Shown one piece after another: positions 54,621 to 63,240 of a stretch of 64,000 bases of DNA. Source of the DNA: Kribbella capetownensis (GTDB lineage: Bacteria; Actinomycetota; Actinomycetes; Propionibacteriales; Kribbellaceae); the NCBI RefSeq assembly GCF_004331485.1, contig NZ_SJKD01000001.1:1984001-2048000 (forward strand), read 5' to 3'. Made by a program: the position numbers and the translations under genes. Position 1 is the first letter of the stretch, and each line of letters opens with the position of its first letter. Below the pieces are notes generated by a model, which had not been told where the DNA came from, ran no database searches, and saw only the letters and a program-made list of their open reading frames with translations.

Positions 54621-55397
54621 TCAGCTCGGACAGGTCACGTCATGTTCTGGGCCACCAGAAGGTGTTCTTGCCCACCGGTCTGCACCTGTGGAGCACCACC
54701 GGGGGTTGGGGTCGGTGAAGTTGTAGTGGTGGGCTAGGTGGGCTGTGCGGACTACCTGGCCTGTGTGGCGGATGACGTCGGGGTCGGTGGCTAGGGCTGC
54801 GACGCCGCGGCCGACGAACTGTGGGGACTCCGAGTCGGTGAGGTCGATGTACTCCGCCGCACGCAGGACCGATTCGGTTCGTACGAAGCCGGGGTACAAC
54901 GACACCGCGGTCACGCCATGCTCGCGGAGTTCGTGCGCCATGCAGGCGACCATGTGGTCGGTCGCCGCCTTCGCCGCGCCGTACGTCACGTAGTGCGCGC
55001 GCACCCCGGCCTGGAACGCCGAGTCCCAGCGCTCGATCGGCTGCGTCCAGAAGCCGGCTTCTTCCCAGAACGGCGTACCGTCCCAGAAGTACTCGTAGCC
55101 GCCCCAGACGTTGTTCACCAGTACGTCGAGATGCCCGGCGTCGGCCACGATCCGCCGTACCGCCTGCCTGGTCTGCTCGTCGTCGCGGTGATCACACGCG
55201 ATCGCGACCCCGCGCCCACCGACGGCCGTCACCTCCTCGGCCGTCTCCTGCACCGTTCCCGGCAGCGCCCCGCCGATCTCGGTCCGACCAGTCACATAGA
55301 CCGTCGCCCCCTGCTCACCAAGCCCGAGCGCGATCCCCTTCCCCACCCCACGACTGGCCCCCGTCACCAGCGCGACCTTCCCCACCAACGTCTCCAC
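54621..55397 (-). CDS. SDR family oxidoreductase missing the catalytic-Ser segment
   Basis: This 258-residue protein resembles the DHRS1 subgroup of short-chain dehydrogenases. The NAD(P) motif TGASRGVG, the NNVWGG motif and the YGAAK catalytic Tyr/Lys pair (Tyr139, Lys143) are present. However, the residues before Tyr139 read VRAHYVTYGAAK. In relatives about 30-35 residues, including the ISS strand with the catalytic Ser, lie between HYV and the Tyr. The frame is open, so this is an in-frame deletion. The protein is probably inactive as an SDR. Confidence 0.75.
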   Translation of the reverse strand: METLVGKVALVTGASRGVGKGIALGLGEQGATVYVTGRTEIGGALPGTVQETAEEVTAVGGRGVAIACDHRDDEQTRQAVRRIVADAGHLDVLVNNVWGGYEYFWDGTPFWEEAGFWTQPIERWDSAFQAGVRAHYVTYGAAKAATDHMVACMAHELREHGVTAVSLYPGFVRTESVLRAAEYIDLTDSESPQFVGRGVAALATDPDVIRHTGQVVRTAHLAHHYNFTDPNPRWCSTGADRWARTPSGGPEHDVTCPS

Positions 55398-55501
55398 CAG
55401 CCGAAGCTACATCTCCCCCGTGGTTGACGTAGCGGCCCGTGAGAAGGACACCGGTGCTTCGTTGGCGCTCGGTTGGTTCGACCGTTTGTTAGCGTGCGCG
55501 G

Positions 55502-56041
55502 GTGGAAGATCTGGGAAGCGTGGCGTGGCCGCCTGAGCCGATCAGGACTGCGCGGCTGGTGCTGCGTGAGGCCAAGGTGCAGGACCGTGCGGCGTTCATC
55601 GAACTGCTCGCCTCGCCAGAGGTGAACACCTACCTCGGCGGTCCCCGCCCGCGCAACGAGCTCGAGCGCGAGATTCCTGAGGTGCCCACGCGGCGCCCGG
55701 GGAGTTTCGTCGTCGAACTCGACGGCGCGATGATCGGCCAGGTCCTTCTCGGGAGAGCCGCCGGGCACAGTCGCCCGGCTGCCGAGGGAAAGGCCGAGCT
55801 CGGCTACCTGTTCCTGCCGCGGGCGTGGGGATTCGGATACGCCGCCGAGGCGTGCACGGCGGCACTCGACTGGTTCGACGGCGTCCTTCCGGGCGAGCCG
55901 GTCGTGCTCACCACCCAGACCGCCAACGCCAGCTCGCTACGCCTCGCCGCAAAGCTGGGCTTCACCGAACTAGAACGCTTCGAAGCCTGGAACGCCGACC
56001 AATGGCTCGGCCTCCGCTCTCCCCTCCCGCCACCCACCTGA
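55502..56041 (+). CDS. GNAT family N-acetyltransferase
   Basis: This 179-residue protein fits the RimJ/RimL-type GNAT fold: TARLVLREAKVQD at the start, ELGYLFLPRAWGFGYAAEAC for acetyl-CoA binding, and NASSLRLAAKLGFTE near the end. The substrate is unknown. GTG 55502 has no ribosome binding site; TAGCGT at 55490-55495 ends six bases before it, which suggests a leaderless mRNA. Confidence 0.88.
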   Translation: MEDLGSVAWPPEPIRTARLVLREAKVQDRAAFIELLASPEVNTYLGGPRPRNELEREIPEVPTRRPGSFVVELDGAMIGQVLLGRAAGHSRPAAEGKAELGYLFLPRAWGFGYAAEACTAALDWFDGVLPGEPVVLTTQTANASSLRLAAKLGFTELERFEAWNADQWLGLRSPLPPPT

Positions 56042-56074
56042 GCTCGCAGCCGCGGCGGAGCGGTGTCCTTTACG

Positions 56075-56108
56075 ACGGAACGGCCCCTCCGGGGAGGGGC
56101 CGTTCCGT
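56075..56108. terminator. Bidirectional terminator between GNAT and citrate synthase genes
   Basis: A perfect stem of up to 16 bp (centred on CCCCTCCGGGGAGGGG) lies between the convergent stops at 56041 and 56117. Confidence 0.9.
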
Positions 56109-56116
56109 TGGTTGGG

Positions 56117-57403
56117 TCAGCGGTCGCCGATGGGGACGTATTGGACGCCTCGTTCGCCGGTGTAGATCTGCTTGGGGCGGGCGATCTTCTGGTCGCCGTC
56201 GCCGAGCATCTCCAGCCACTGGGCCAGCCAGCCGGACGTGCGCGGGATGGCGAACAGCACGGTGAACATCTCCGGCGGGAACTGCAGGGCCTCGTAGATC
56301 AGGCCCGAGTAGAAGTCGACGTTCGGGTAGAGCTTGCGGGAGACGAAGTACTCGTCCTCCAGCGCGATCTTCTCCAGTTCGACGGCGATCTTCAGCAACG
56401 GGTTGATCCCGGTCACCTCGAACACGTCGTCGGCGGCCTTCTTGATGATCTTGGCCCGCGGGTCGTAGTTCTTGTAGACCCGGTGACCGAAGCCCATCAG
56501 CCGCTCGTCGCCGTTCTTGACGCCCTCGATGAACGACGGGACGTGGTCGACCGAGCCGATCCGGCGGAGCATCTTCAGCACCGCCTCGTTGGCGCCGCCG
56601 TGCAGCGGGCCGTAGAGCGCACCGATGCCGCCGGCAACGGCCGTGTACGGGTCGACCTGGGTGGACCCGATCGCCCGGACCGCGTTGGTGGAGGCGTTCT
56701 GCTCGTGGTCGGCGTGCAGGATGAACAGGATCTCCAGTGCCCGCACGAGCCGGTCGTCGGCGGCGTACTTGGGCTCGCTCATCTTGAACAGCATGGACAG
56801 GAAGTTCGCCGTGTAGCTCAGCTCGTTGTCCGGGTACACGTACGGCTTGCCCTGCGCGTGCCGGAACGCGAACGCGCCCAGCGTCGGCATCTTCGCGATC
56901 AGCCGCCGGATCTGCAGCGCCCGCGACTCCTCGTCGAAGATGTTGCGCGACTCGGGGTAGAACGTGGACAGCGCACCGACCGAGGCCAGCAGCATGCCCA
57001 TCGGGTGGGCGTCGTACCGGAAGCCCTGCATGAAGGTCTTCAGGTTCTCGTGCACGAACGTGTGATACGTCACGTCGTGCGCCCAGGCCTCGTACTCCGC
57101 CTTGTTCGGCAGCTTGCCGTTCACCAGCAGGTACGCCACCTCGAGGTAGTTCGACTGCTCGGCGAGCTGCTCGATCGGGTAGCCGCGGTACTCCAGGATG
57201 CCCTTGTCGCCGTCGATGAAGGTGACGGAGGAGCGGCAGGAGGCGGTGTTGACGAAGCCCGGGTCGTAGGTGGCCAGGCCGCCGTCGCCGTCGGTGGCGC
57301 TGATCTTCTTGAGGTCGGCGGCACGGATGGTGCCATCGGTGATGGCAAGGTCGAAGTCCTTGCCGGTCCGGTTGTCCCGGACGGTGAGCGACTGTTCGGT
57401 CAC
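56117..57403 (-). CDS. gltA: Citrate synthase
   Basis: Type II citrate synthase (428 residues) condenses acetyl-CoA and oxaloacetate. The catalytic His residues are in HADHEQNAST and GPLHGGANE, and the Asp-containing FGHRVYKNYDPRA motif is present. GTG 57403 is chosen because GAGGG lies five bases upstream; an in-frame ATG at 57430 would add nine residues. The gene is convergent with the GNAT gene and divergent from rplM. Confidence 0.97.
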   Translation of the reverse strand: MTEQSLTVRDNRTGKDFDLAITDGTIRAADLKKISATDGDGGLATYDPGFVNTASCRSSVTFIDGDKGILEYRGYPIEQLAEQSNYLEVAYLLVNGKLPNKAEYEAWAHDVTYHTFVHENLKTFMQGFRYDAHPMGMLLASVGALSTFYPESRNIFDEESRALQIRRLIAKMPTLGAFAFRHAQGKPYVYPDNELSYTANFLSMLFKMSEPKYAADDRLVRALEILFILHADHEQNASTNAVRAIGSTQVDPYTAVAGGIGALYGPLHGGANEAVLKMLRRIGSVDHVPSFIEGVKNGDERLMGFGHRVYKNYDPRAKIIKKAADDVFEVTGINPLLKIAVELEKIALEDEYFVSRKLYPNVDFYSGLIYEALQFPPEMFTVLFAIPRTSGWLAQWLEMLGDGDQKIARPKQIYTGERGVQYVPIGDR

Positions 57404-57554
57404 AATGCCCTCTTCGGAAGCTGGCGTCATCGCCTGGTGAGTGAGGGTTATCGTCAGCCGGCGGGACGCGGGTTCGGACTTGATTCTTCACGGCTAAACT
57501 AGTGCCGTCCTCGACTCCTTCCAAGCCGGGGTCTCCTGCGGGTCTGGGCTCGCT

Positions 57555-57584
57555 TTGACCCCAGGGTGCCGACGCCGGTATTCT
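57555..57584 (+). promoter_or_regulatory. Promoter of rplM-rpsI
   Basis: TTGACC at 57555-57560 and TATTCT at 57579-57584 are 18 bp apart. The leader would be about 90 nt. The rest of the 277-bp gap from gltA shows no clear gltA promoter. Confidence 0.7.
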
Positions 57585-57615
57585 GGGCTGCTGTTGTGCG
57601 TTCCAGGTCCTTGCC

Positions 57616-57649
57616 ACGTCGGCGGACCGCTCGCCGACGTCCCAGTTTT
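57616..57649 (+). promoter_or_regulatory. Attenuator-like hairpin in the rplM leader
   Basis: A perfect 9-bp stem (ACGTCGGCG / CGCCGACGT, 57616-57640) with a seven-base loop is followed six bases later by a run of four T. It lies between the promoter and rplM, where an L13-controlled attenuator could act. Confidence 0.5.
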
Positions 57650-57680
57650 GTCAACCTCTGAGAAACGAAGGTCAACGACC

Positions 57681-58124
57681 GTGCGCACGTACAGCCCGAA
57701 GCCTGCTGACGTCACCCGTGAGTGGCACGTGATCGACGCCACCGACGTCACGCTCGGTCGGCTCGCCGTCCAGATCGCCACCCTGCTGCGCGGCAAGCAC
57801 AAGCCGACGTTCGCGCCGCACGTGGACGGCGGTGACTTCGTCGTCGTCATCAACGCCTCCAAGGTCGCCCTGTCCGGCACCAAGCGGACGGACAAGCTGG
57901 CCTACCGCCACTCGGGTCACCCGGGTGGTCTGACGGCCACGCCGATCGGCGAGATCCTCGACAAGGACCCTCGCAAGGCCGTCGAGAAGGCTGTCTGGGG
58001 CATGCTCCCGAAGAACCGCCTGAGCCGGAAGCTTCTCACCAAGCTGAAGGTGTACGCCGGTCCGGAGCACCCGCACACCGCCCAGCAGCCGAAGCCGTTC
58101 GAGATCACCCAGATCGCCCAGTAA
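57681..58124 (+). CDS. rplM: 50S ribosomal protein L13
   Basis: L13 (147 residues) is an early 50S assembly protein. The start [20 protein letters not shown] and the [19 protein letters not shown] motif are standard. GTG 57681 follows GAAGG with nine-base spacing; longer readings cover the leader. It forms an operon with rpsI. Confidence 0.99.
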   Translation: MRTYSPKPADVTREWHVIDATDVTLGRLAVQIATLLRGKHKPTFAPHVDGGDFVVVINASKVALSGTKRTDKLAYRHSGHPGGLTATPIGEILDKDPRKAVEKAVWGMLPKNRLSRKLLTKLKVYAGPEHPHTAQQPKPFEITQIAQ

Positions 58125-58159
58125 GCGATCGACGAGCCAGGTAAACGAGGATTCACAGC

Positions 58160-58681
58160 GTGAGCGACATCACCACCGAGACCGAAGAGTTCGACGCCGA
58201 GGTGCCCATCGACAACGAGGGCCCGGTCGCCTACACCTCCGAGACGAACCCGACTCCGGAGCAGCGCGCCGAGACGGGTCGCGTCGCGGTGATCAACCCG
58301 GCCGCGGCCACCGGTCGCCGCAAGGAGGCCGTCGCCCGCGTCCGCCTGGTGCCCGGCACCGGGCAGTGGACTGTCAACGGCAAGCCGCTGGACGTCTACT
58401 TCCCGAACAAGGTGCACCAGCAGCACGTGAACGAGCCGTTCGTCGTGGCGGGCCTGGAGGGCTCGTACGACGTGATCGCCCGGATCAACGGCGGCGGCAT
58501 CACCGGCCAGGCCGGTGCGCTGCAGCTCGGTGTGGCCCGCTGCCTGAACGCGGCGGACCTCGAGGCGAACCGCCCGGGTCTGAAGAAGGCCGGCCTGCTC
58601 ACCCGCGACGCGCGGATCAAGGAGCGCAAGAAGGCCGGACTCAAGAAGGCCCGTAAGGCGCCTCAGTACAGCAAGCGCTGA
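58160..58681 (+). CDS. rpsI: 30S ribosomal protein S9 with acidic N-terminal extension
   Basis: The S9 core runs from about residue 41 ([24 protein letters not shown]) to the end QYSKR, which reaches the P site. About 40 acidic residues ([17 protein letters not shown]) precede the core, giving 173 residues against about 130 in E. coli. The glmM start is seven bases after the stop. Confidence 0.98.
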   Translation: MSDITTETEEFDAEVPIDNEGPVAYTSETNPTPEQRAETGRVAVINPAAATGRRKEAVARVRLVPGTGQWTVNGKPLDVYFPNKVHQQHVNEPFVVAGLEGSYDVIARINGGGITGQAGALQLGVARCLNAADLEANRPGLKKAGLLTRDARIKERKKAGLKKARKAPQYSKR

Positions 58682-58688
58682 TCACCTG

Positions 58689-60035
58689 ATGGGGCGTTTG
58701 TTCGGCACGGACGGAGTCCGTGGCCTGGCGAACGTGGACCTGACCGCGGAGCTGGCGCTCGACCTCTCGGTCGCGGCGGCGCACGTACTCGGCGAGGCCG
58801 GTGCCTTCGAAGGGCACCGGCCACGCGCCGTTGTGGGGCGGGATCCACGGGCCAGTGGTGAATTCCTGGAAGCCGCCGTGGTGGCCGGTCTGGCCAGCGC
58901 CGGCGTCGACGTGGTCAAGCTCGGCGTACTGCCGACTCCGGCCGTGGCGTACCTGACCGGCTCGACCGGCGCCGATCTCGGCGTGATGCTGTCCGCCAGC
59001 CACAACCCGATGCCGGACAACGGCATCAAGTTCCTGGCCCGCGGCGGGATCAAGCTCGACGACGTGATCGAGGACGCCATCGAGGCCCGGATGAATGAGC
59101 AGTGGCAGCGCCCGACCGGCGCGGCCGTCGGCCGGGTGCTCGAGGACGGCCAGGGCTTCGAGACGTATGTCTCGCATCTGGTGCGTTCCGCGCCGAACCG
59201 GTTCGACGGCGTCAAGGTCGTGATCGACTGCGCCAACGGGGCCGCGTCCGAGACCGCGCCGGAGGCGTTGCGCCGGCTCGGTGCCGAGGTGATCACGTAC
59301 GCCGCCGCGCCTGACGGGCTGAACATCAACCTGGACTGCGGATCCACCCACCTGGAGGGTCTGCAGCGCGAGGTGCTCGGTCACCGTGCCGATCTCGGCA
59401 TCGCCCTCGACGGCGACGCCGACCGGTGCCTGGCCGTGGACGCCAACGGCGAACTCGTGGACGGCGACCAGATCCTCGCGATCCTGGCGCTGGCCATGCG
59501 CGACAGCGGCCGGTTGTCCAACGACACCGTGGTCGCCACCGTGATGAGCAACCTGGGCTTCGTCCAGGCGATGGTCCGGGAGCGGATCGCGGTCGAGCAG
59601 ACCAAGGTCGGCGACCGGTACGTGCTCGAGGCAATGAAGGCCGGCGGTCACAAGCTCGGCGGTGAGCAGTCCGGGCACGTGATCCTGTCCGACCACGCCA
59701 CCACCGGCGACGGCACGCTGACCGCGGTCATGCTGCTCGCCCGGCTCGCTCAGACCGGCAAGACCCTGAGCGACCTGGCCGGTGCGATGACCCGCCTCCC
59801 GCAGGTCCTGGTCAACGTGAAGAACGTCGACAAGTCCCGCGCGGGCTCCGACCCGACGGTGCAGTCCGCCGTCAGTGAGGCAACCGCTCGGCTGGGCGAC
59901 ACCGGTCGCGTTCTGCTCCGCCCGTCCGGCACCGAGCCCCTGGTCCGAGTCATGGTCGAGGCCGAGTCCTCCGACGCAGCCCACGAGATCGCCCACTCCC
60001 TCGCGGACGTGGTCGCCTCCTCGCTCAAGCTGTAG
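58689..60035 (+). CDS. glmM: Phosphoglucosamine mutase
   Basis: GlmM (448 residues) interconverts glucosamine 6- and 1-phosphate for cell-wall precursors. The phosphorylated Ser104 is in [12 protein letters not shown]. The metal loop DGDADR and the C-terminal phosphate-binding [16 protein letters not shown] are present. The rpsI-glmM order is common in actinobacteria. Confidence 0.98.
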   Translation: MGRLFGTDGVRGLANVDLTAELALDLSVAAAHVLGEAGAFEGHRPRAVVGRDPRASGEFLEAAVVAGLASAGVDVVKLGVLPTPAVAYLTGSTGADLGVMLSASHNPMPDNGIKFLARGGIKLDDVIEDAIEARMNEQWQRPTGAAVGRVLEDGQGFETYVSHLVRSAPNRFDGVKVVIDCANGAASETAPEALRRLGAEVITYAAAPDGLNINLDCGSTHLEGLQREVLGHRADLGIALDGDADRCLAVDANGELVDGDQILAILALAMRDSGRLSNDTVVATVMSNLGFVQAMVRERIAVEQTKVGDRYVLEAMKAGGHKLGGEQSGHVILSDHATTGDGTLTAVMLLARLAQTGKTLSDLAGAMTRLPQVLVNVKNVDKSRAGSDPTVQSAVSEATARLGDTGRVLLRPSGTEPLVRVMVEAESSDAAHEIAHSLADVVASSLKL

Positions 60036-60093
60036 CCCTCACGACTGCAAGGAAGTATTCAGGTATCGGCACGGCTCCCTTAGCGTTCGAGGC

Positions 60094-60621
60094 ATGAGAG
60101 AACGGCGTGCGATCCTCAGCGGGTCGACCTTCGAGGAGCAGATCGGTTACGCCCGGGCCGTGGTGGACGGGGACTGGGTGCACGTGTCCGGAACGACCGG
60201 CTTCGACTACGCGACCATGACGATCTCGGACGACGTGGTCGAGCAGGCGGAGCAGACTCTGCGCAACATCGAGGCCGCGCTCGCCGAGGCCGGGTGCACC
60301 CTCGGCGATGTCGTCCGGGTCCGCTACCTGCTGCCCGATCGGGAGGACTTCGAGCCGTGCTGGCCGGTCCTGCACCGTGCCTTCGGTGAGATCCGGCCGG
60401 CCGCGACCATGCTCGTGTGCGGTCTGTCCGACCCACGCATGAAGATCGAGATCGAGGCGTACGCCCGCCGCGCGACTGACGGCAACGCCGGAGAAACCCC
60501 CGCAGTTTCTCCGGCGCTGTGTTGTCAGGAGTGCAGGCCGACCGTCTTCAGTACGTCGGGCCAGGCCTGCAGAGCTGCCTGCAGGGCAGGGTCCTGGACG
60601 GTCGCCAGGGCTTCTGCGTAA
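60094..60621 (+). CDS. RidA family protein with lost stop codon and 3' extension
   Basis: The first 127 or so residues are a RidA (YjgF) domain (AVVDGDWVHVSGTTGFDY to IEIEAYARR), usually an enamine/imine deaminase or a related binder. The expected end is near 60477, where TGA lies out of frame by one base. The frame instead continues through a terminator hairpin and 97 bases into the convergent oxidoreductase gene, adding about 46 Cys-rich residues. TAGCGT at 60081-60086 ends seven bases before the ATG, suggesting a leaderless mRNA. Confidence 0.75.
   Translation: MRERRAILSGSTFEEQIGYARAVVDGDWVHVSGTTGFDYATMTISDDVVEQAEQTLRNIEAALAEAGCTLGDVVRVRYLLPDREDFEPCWPVLHRAFGEIRPAATMLVCGLSDPRMKIEIEAYARRATDGNAGETPAVSPALCCQECRPTVFSTSGQACRAACRAGSWTVARASA
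60486..60516. terminator. Bidirectional terminator hairpin
   Basis: A perfect 11-bp stem (CGCCGGAGAAA / TTTCTCCGGCG) with a nine-base loop lies between the expected ridA end and the oxidoreductase stop at 60525. It is overrun by the extended ridA frame. Confidence 0.8.
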
Positions 60622-61616
60622 GCAGACTCCAGTACGTCGGAGACACGGACCGGCGTACCGAGGGAGGCTGAGCGTACGGCGGCCTCCACCATGGCGACGC
60701 TGATCACGTTCGAGTGCACCTCGGACTGCGGGATCGTCGACTCGCGGACCGCGTCGACGAACTCGACCAGGGACCCGGCGATCTGCTCCGGGTCGTCGAC
60801 GAGGACGGCCGGCAGGAATTCGCCGGAAGCGAGTTCGGCGACAGGCGGGTTGTCACCGTCCCAGGTCGCCGTACCGTCGCGGCCGCTGGCTCGCCAGCGA
60901 CCGTTCCATGAGGTCTCCAGACCGGGCGCGCACCAACTGCCGGTGAAGGCGAAGCGGGTTCCGTTGGCAAAGGCAAACACCGCGTTGGCGGCGGCGTTGC
61001 CGTCGAACCAGCTCCACTCCGGGTTGTACGACTCGCAGTACACCGTCACCGGCTCGGAGCCGACCAGCTTGCGGGCCAGGTCGAACTGGTGGATCGCCAT
61101 GTCGACCAGCAGCGGCTCGGCCATCCGCTCCCGGAAACCGCTGAAATGCGGCGCCTTGAAGAACTCGCAGGACAGCGACCCGATGGTGCCGAGCTCGGCG
61201 ATCTGCCGGCCGAACGCCGACCCCGCCCGGAAGTAGCGGCGGGACTGCGAGACCATCAGCAGCTTCCCGCTGACCTCCGAGGCCGCGACCATCGCCAGGC
61301 ACTCGCGGACCGACTCGGCCAGCGGCTTCTCGCAGAGGACGGGAAGCCCACGCAGCAAGGCATCCACGCTGACCTTCGGATGCGCGAGCGGCACGGTCAC
61401 ATCGATGAGGGCATCGGCGTCGACACCCAGTTCGTCGATCGACGCCGCCACGGGGACCGCGCCGAATCCGTGCTCGTCCGCAGCTGTCCGGGCGACCGCG
61501 AGATCGAGATCGACCAACCCGACGAGGTCAACATCCGGATTGTCGGCAATCGTACGAAGCCACGCGCGACCCATGCCGCCCGCGCCGGCCTGGACAAGGC
61601 GCAAGGGTTCAGGCAT
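60525..61616 (-). CDS. Gfo/Idh/MocA family oxidoreductase
   Basis: This 363-residue protein has the NAD(P) Rossmann motif GAGGMG near residue 11, the family EKP motif (CEKPLAES) and the catalytic-site pattern DMAIHQFD. Such enzymes oxidise sugars or inositols. ATG 61616 is chosen because it overlaps the ThuA stop by eight bases and starts directly before the Rossmann fold. It is the downstream gene of a sugar ABC operon. Confidence 0.93.
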   Translation of the reverse strand: MPEPLRLVQAGAGGMGRAWLRTIADNPDVDLVGLVDLDLAVARTAADEHGFGAVPVAASIDELGVDADALIDVTVPLAHPKVSVDALLRGLPVLCEKPLAESVRECLAMVAASEVSGKLLMVSQSRRYFRAGSAFGRQIAELGTIGSLSCEFFKAPHFSGFRERMAEPLLVDMAIHQFDLARKLVGSEPVTVYCESYNPEWSWFDGNAAANAVFAFANGTRFAFTGSWCAPGLETSWNGRWRASGRDGTATWDGDNPPVAELASGEFLPAVLVDDPEQIAGSLVEFVDAVRESTIPQSEVHSNVISVAMVEAAVRSASLGTPVRVSDVLESAYAEALATVQDPALQAALQAWPDVLKTVGLHS

Positions 61617-62385
61617 CCGCAGGCTCCTCGATCGGACCCTTGTAGCCGTGGCCGTTGAAGAAGTCACCGGTCTCGTACCGCAGCAGCGTCGGGACCGCCC
61701 GCTTGGGCAGGTCCGTCATCGCCCACTCGACGCCGTTCGCGATCACCTTCCGGACGTCCTTGTGGTGGTACACGGGGAAGTCCTGGTCGCCAGGGGAGAA
61801 GTAGAAGATCTTCCCGTGCCCGCGGCGGAACGTGCAGCCGGAGCGGAACACCTCGCCGCCGGAGAACGACGAGACGAAGATCAGTTCGTCCGGCACCGGG
61901 ATGTCGAAGAACTCGCCGTACATCTCCTGCTGCTCGATCTCGATCGGGTGCGGCACACCCTGCGCGATCGGGTGCGTCGGATTCACCGTCCAGACCAGTT
62001 CGCGGTCCCGCTCGCTGCGCCAGCGCAACGTGCACGAGGTTCCCATCAGTTTGCCGAAGATCTTCGACCAGTGGCCGGAGTGCAGCACGACCAGGCCCAT
62101 CCCCGACAGCACGTGCTGGTACACACGCTCGACCACCTGGTCCTCGACCTCGCCGTGGGCCGCGTGACCCCACCAGACCAGTACGTCGGTGTCGGCCAGC
62201 ACCTCCTCGGTCAGGCCGTGCTCGGGTTCGTCGAGAGTGGTCGTCTCGACCTTGGCGGCGTCGCCGAGGTTCTCCGCGATCCCGGCCGCGATCGTGCTGT
62301 GCATGCCGTCGGGGTAGATCTCGGCGACGTGCGGCTCGACCTGCTCGTGCCGGTTCTCGCCCCAGACGAGTACGCGAATCGTCAT
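61609..62385 (-). CDS. ThuA domain-containing protein
   Basis: This 258-residue protein is of the ThuA (trehalose utilisation) type, a class I glutamine-amidotransferase-like fold (VLVWGENRHEQ at the start, DVLVWWGHAAHGEV, LHSGHW). ThuA proteins help in oxidation or uptake of trehalose and related disaccharides together with a Gfo/Idh partner (ThuB). That pairing is seen here. AAGGAC lies about ten bases upstream. Confidence 0.9.
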   Translation of the reverse strand: MTIRVLVWGENRHEQVEPHVAEIYPDGMHSTIAAGIAENLGDAAKVETTTLDEPEHGLTEEVLADTDVLVWWGHAAHGEVEDQVVERVYQHVLSGMGLVVLHSGHWSKIFGKLMGTSCTLRWRSERDRELVWTVNPTHPIAQGVPHPIEIEQQEMYGEFFDIPVPDELIFVSSFSGGEVFRSGCTFRRGHGKIFYFSPGDQDFPVYHHKDVRKVIANGVEWAMTDLPKRAVPTLLRYETGDFFNGHGYKGPIEEPADA

Positions 62386-62412
62386 AATGTGAAAGTCCTT
62401 GTCCGTAAGGGG

Positions 62413-63228
62413 TTATTTGACGGCTCCGCCGATGGCGCCGGCGGCGATGTACTTCTGTGCGGCGACCAGCAGCACGATGGCCGGGATCGCCGAGAGCACC
62501 GCGGTCGCCATCACCGCGTTCCAGTTCTGCACCTGGGTGCCGAGGTACTGGTAGATCCCGAGCGTCACCGGCCGTACGCCGCCCTTGGTGGTCAGCGTCA
62601 GCGCGAAGAGGAAATCGCTCCAGGAGAAGAGGAAACTGAACAGTCCCGCGGTGATCAGGGAATTCTTGCTGATCGGCAGCACGATCGCGACGAACGCCCG
62701 GAACAGCCCGGCGCCATCCACCCGCGCGGCCTCCACCAGCGACGGCGGCAGCGAGAGCATGAACGAGCGCAGGATCAGGATCGCGAACGGGATGCCGCTG
62801 GCACAGTTCGCCAGGATCAGGCCCGGGATCGAGTTCAGCAGCCCGATCCGCTCGTACGCCGTGTACAGCGCGTTGGCGATCACGATGCCCGGAATCATCT
62901 GCGAGATCAGGATGGCCAGCAGCCCGACCGACACCCACCGGGACCGGAACTGCGAGAGCGCGTAGGCGCACGGGGTCGCGATGGCCAGACTGAGTATGAC
63001 GGTCCCGGTCGCGATGATCAGACTCGTGACGAGGTTTCCGCCCTGCTCGCTGAGCGCCCGCTGGTATCCGCTGAACGTCGGGTGCAACGGCAGAAAGCCG
63101 GCGGTCAGCGTGTTCCCGGACGGTTGCAGCGACGCGTTGAGCATCCAGTAGACCGGGAACAGCATCACGACCAGGATCAGTACGCCGATCACGGTGTACA
63201 CCGCGCGACGGACAGCCGAATCGTTCAT
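62413..63228 (-). CDS. Carbohydrate ABC transporter permease (MalG type)
   Basis: This 271-residue permease has six membrane helices and the EAA loop LVEAARVDGAGLFRAFVAIVLP. It lies 12 bases after the other permease and 27 bases before ThuA, in one operon. Its gene set is separate from the 50-53 kb transporter and only moderately similar in sequence. Confidence 0.92.
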   Translation of the reverse strand: MNDSAVRRAVYTVIGVLILVVMLFPVYWMLNASLQPSGNTLTAGFLPLHPTFSGYQRALSEQGGNLVTSLIIATGTVILSLAIATPCAYALSQFRSRWVSVGLLAILISQMIPGIVIANALYTAYERIGLLNSIPGLILANCASGIPFAILILRSFMLSLPPSLVEAARVDGAGLFRAFVAIVLPISKNSLITAGLFSFLFSWSDFLFALTLTTKGGVRPVTLGIYQYLGTQVQNWNAVMATAVLSAIPAIVLLVAAQKYIAAGAIGGAVK

Positions 63229-63240
63229 CGTCGTACCTCC

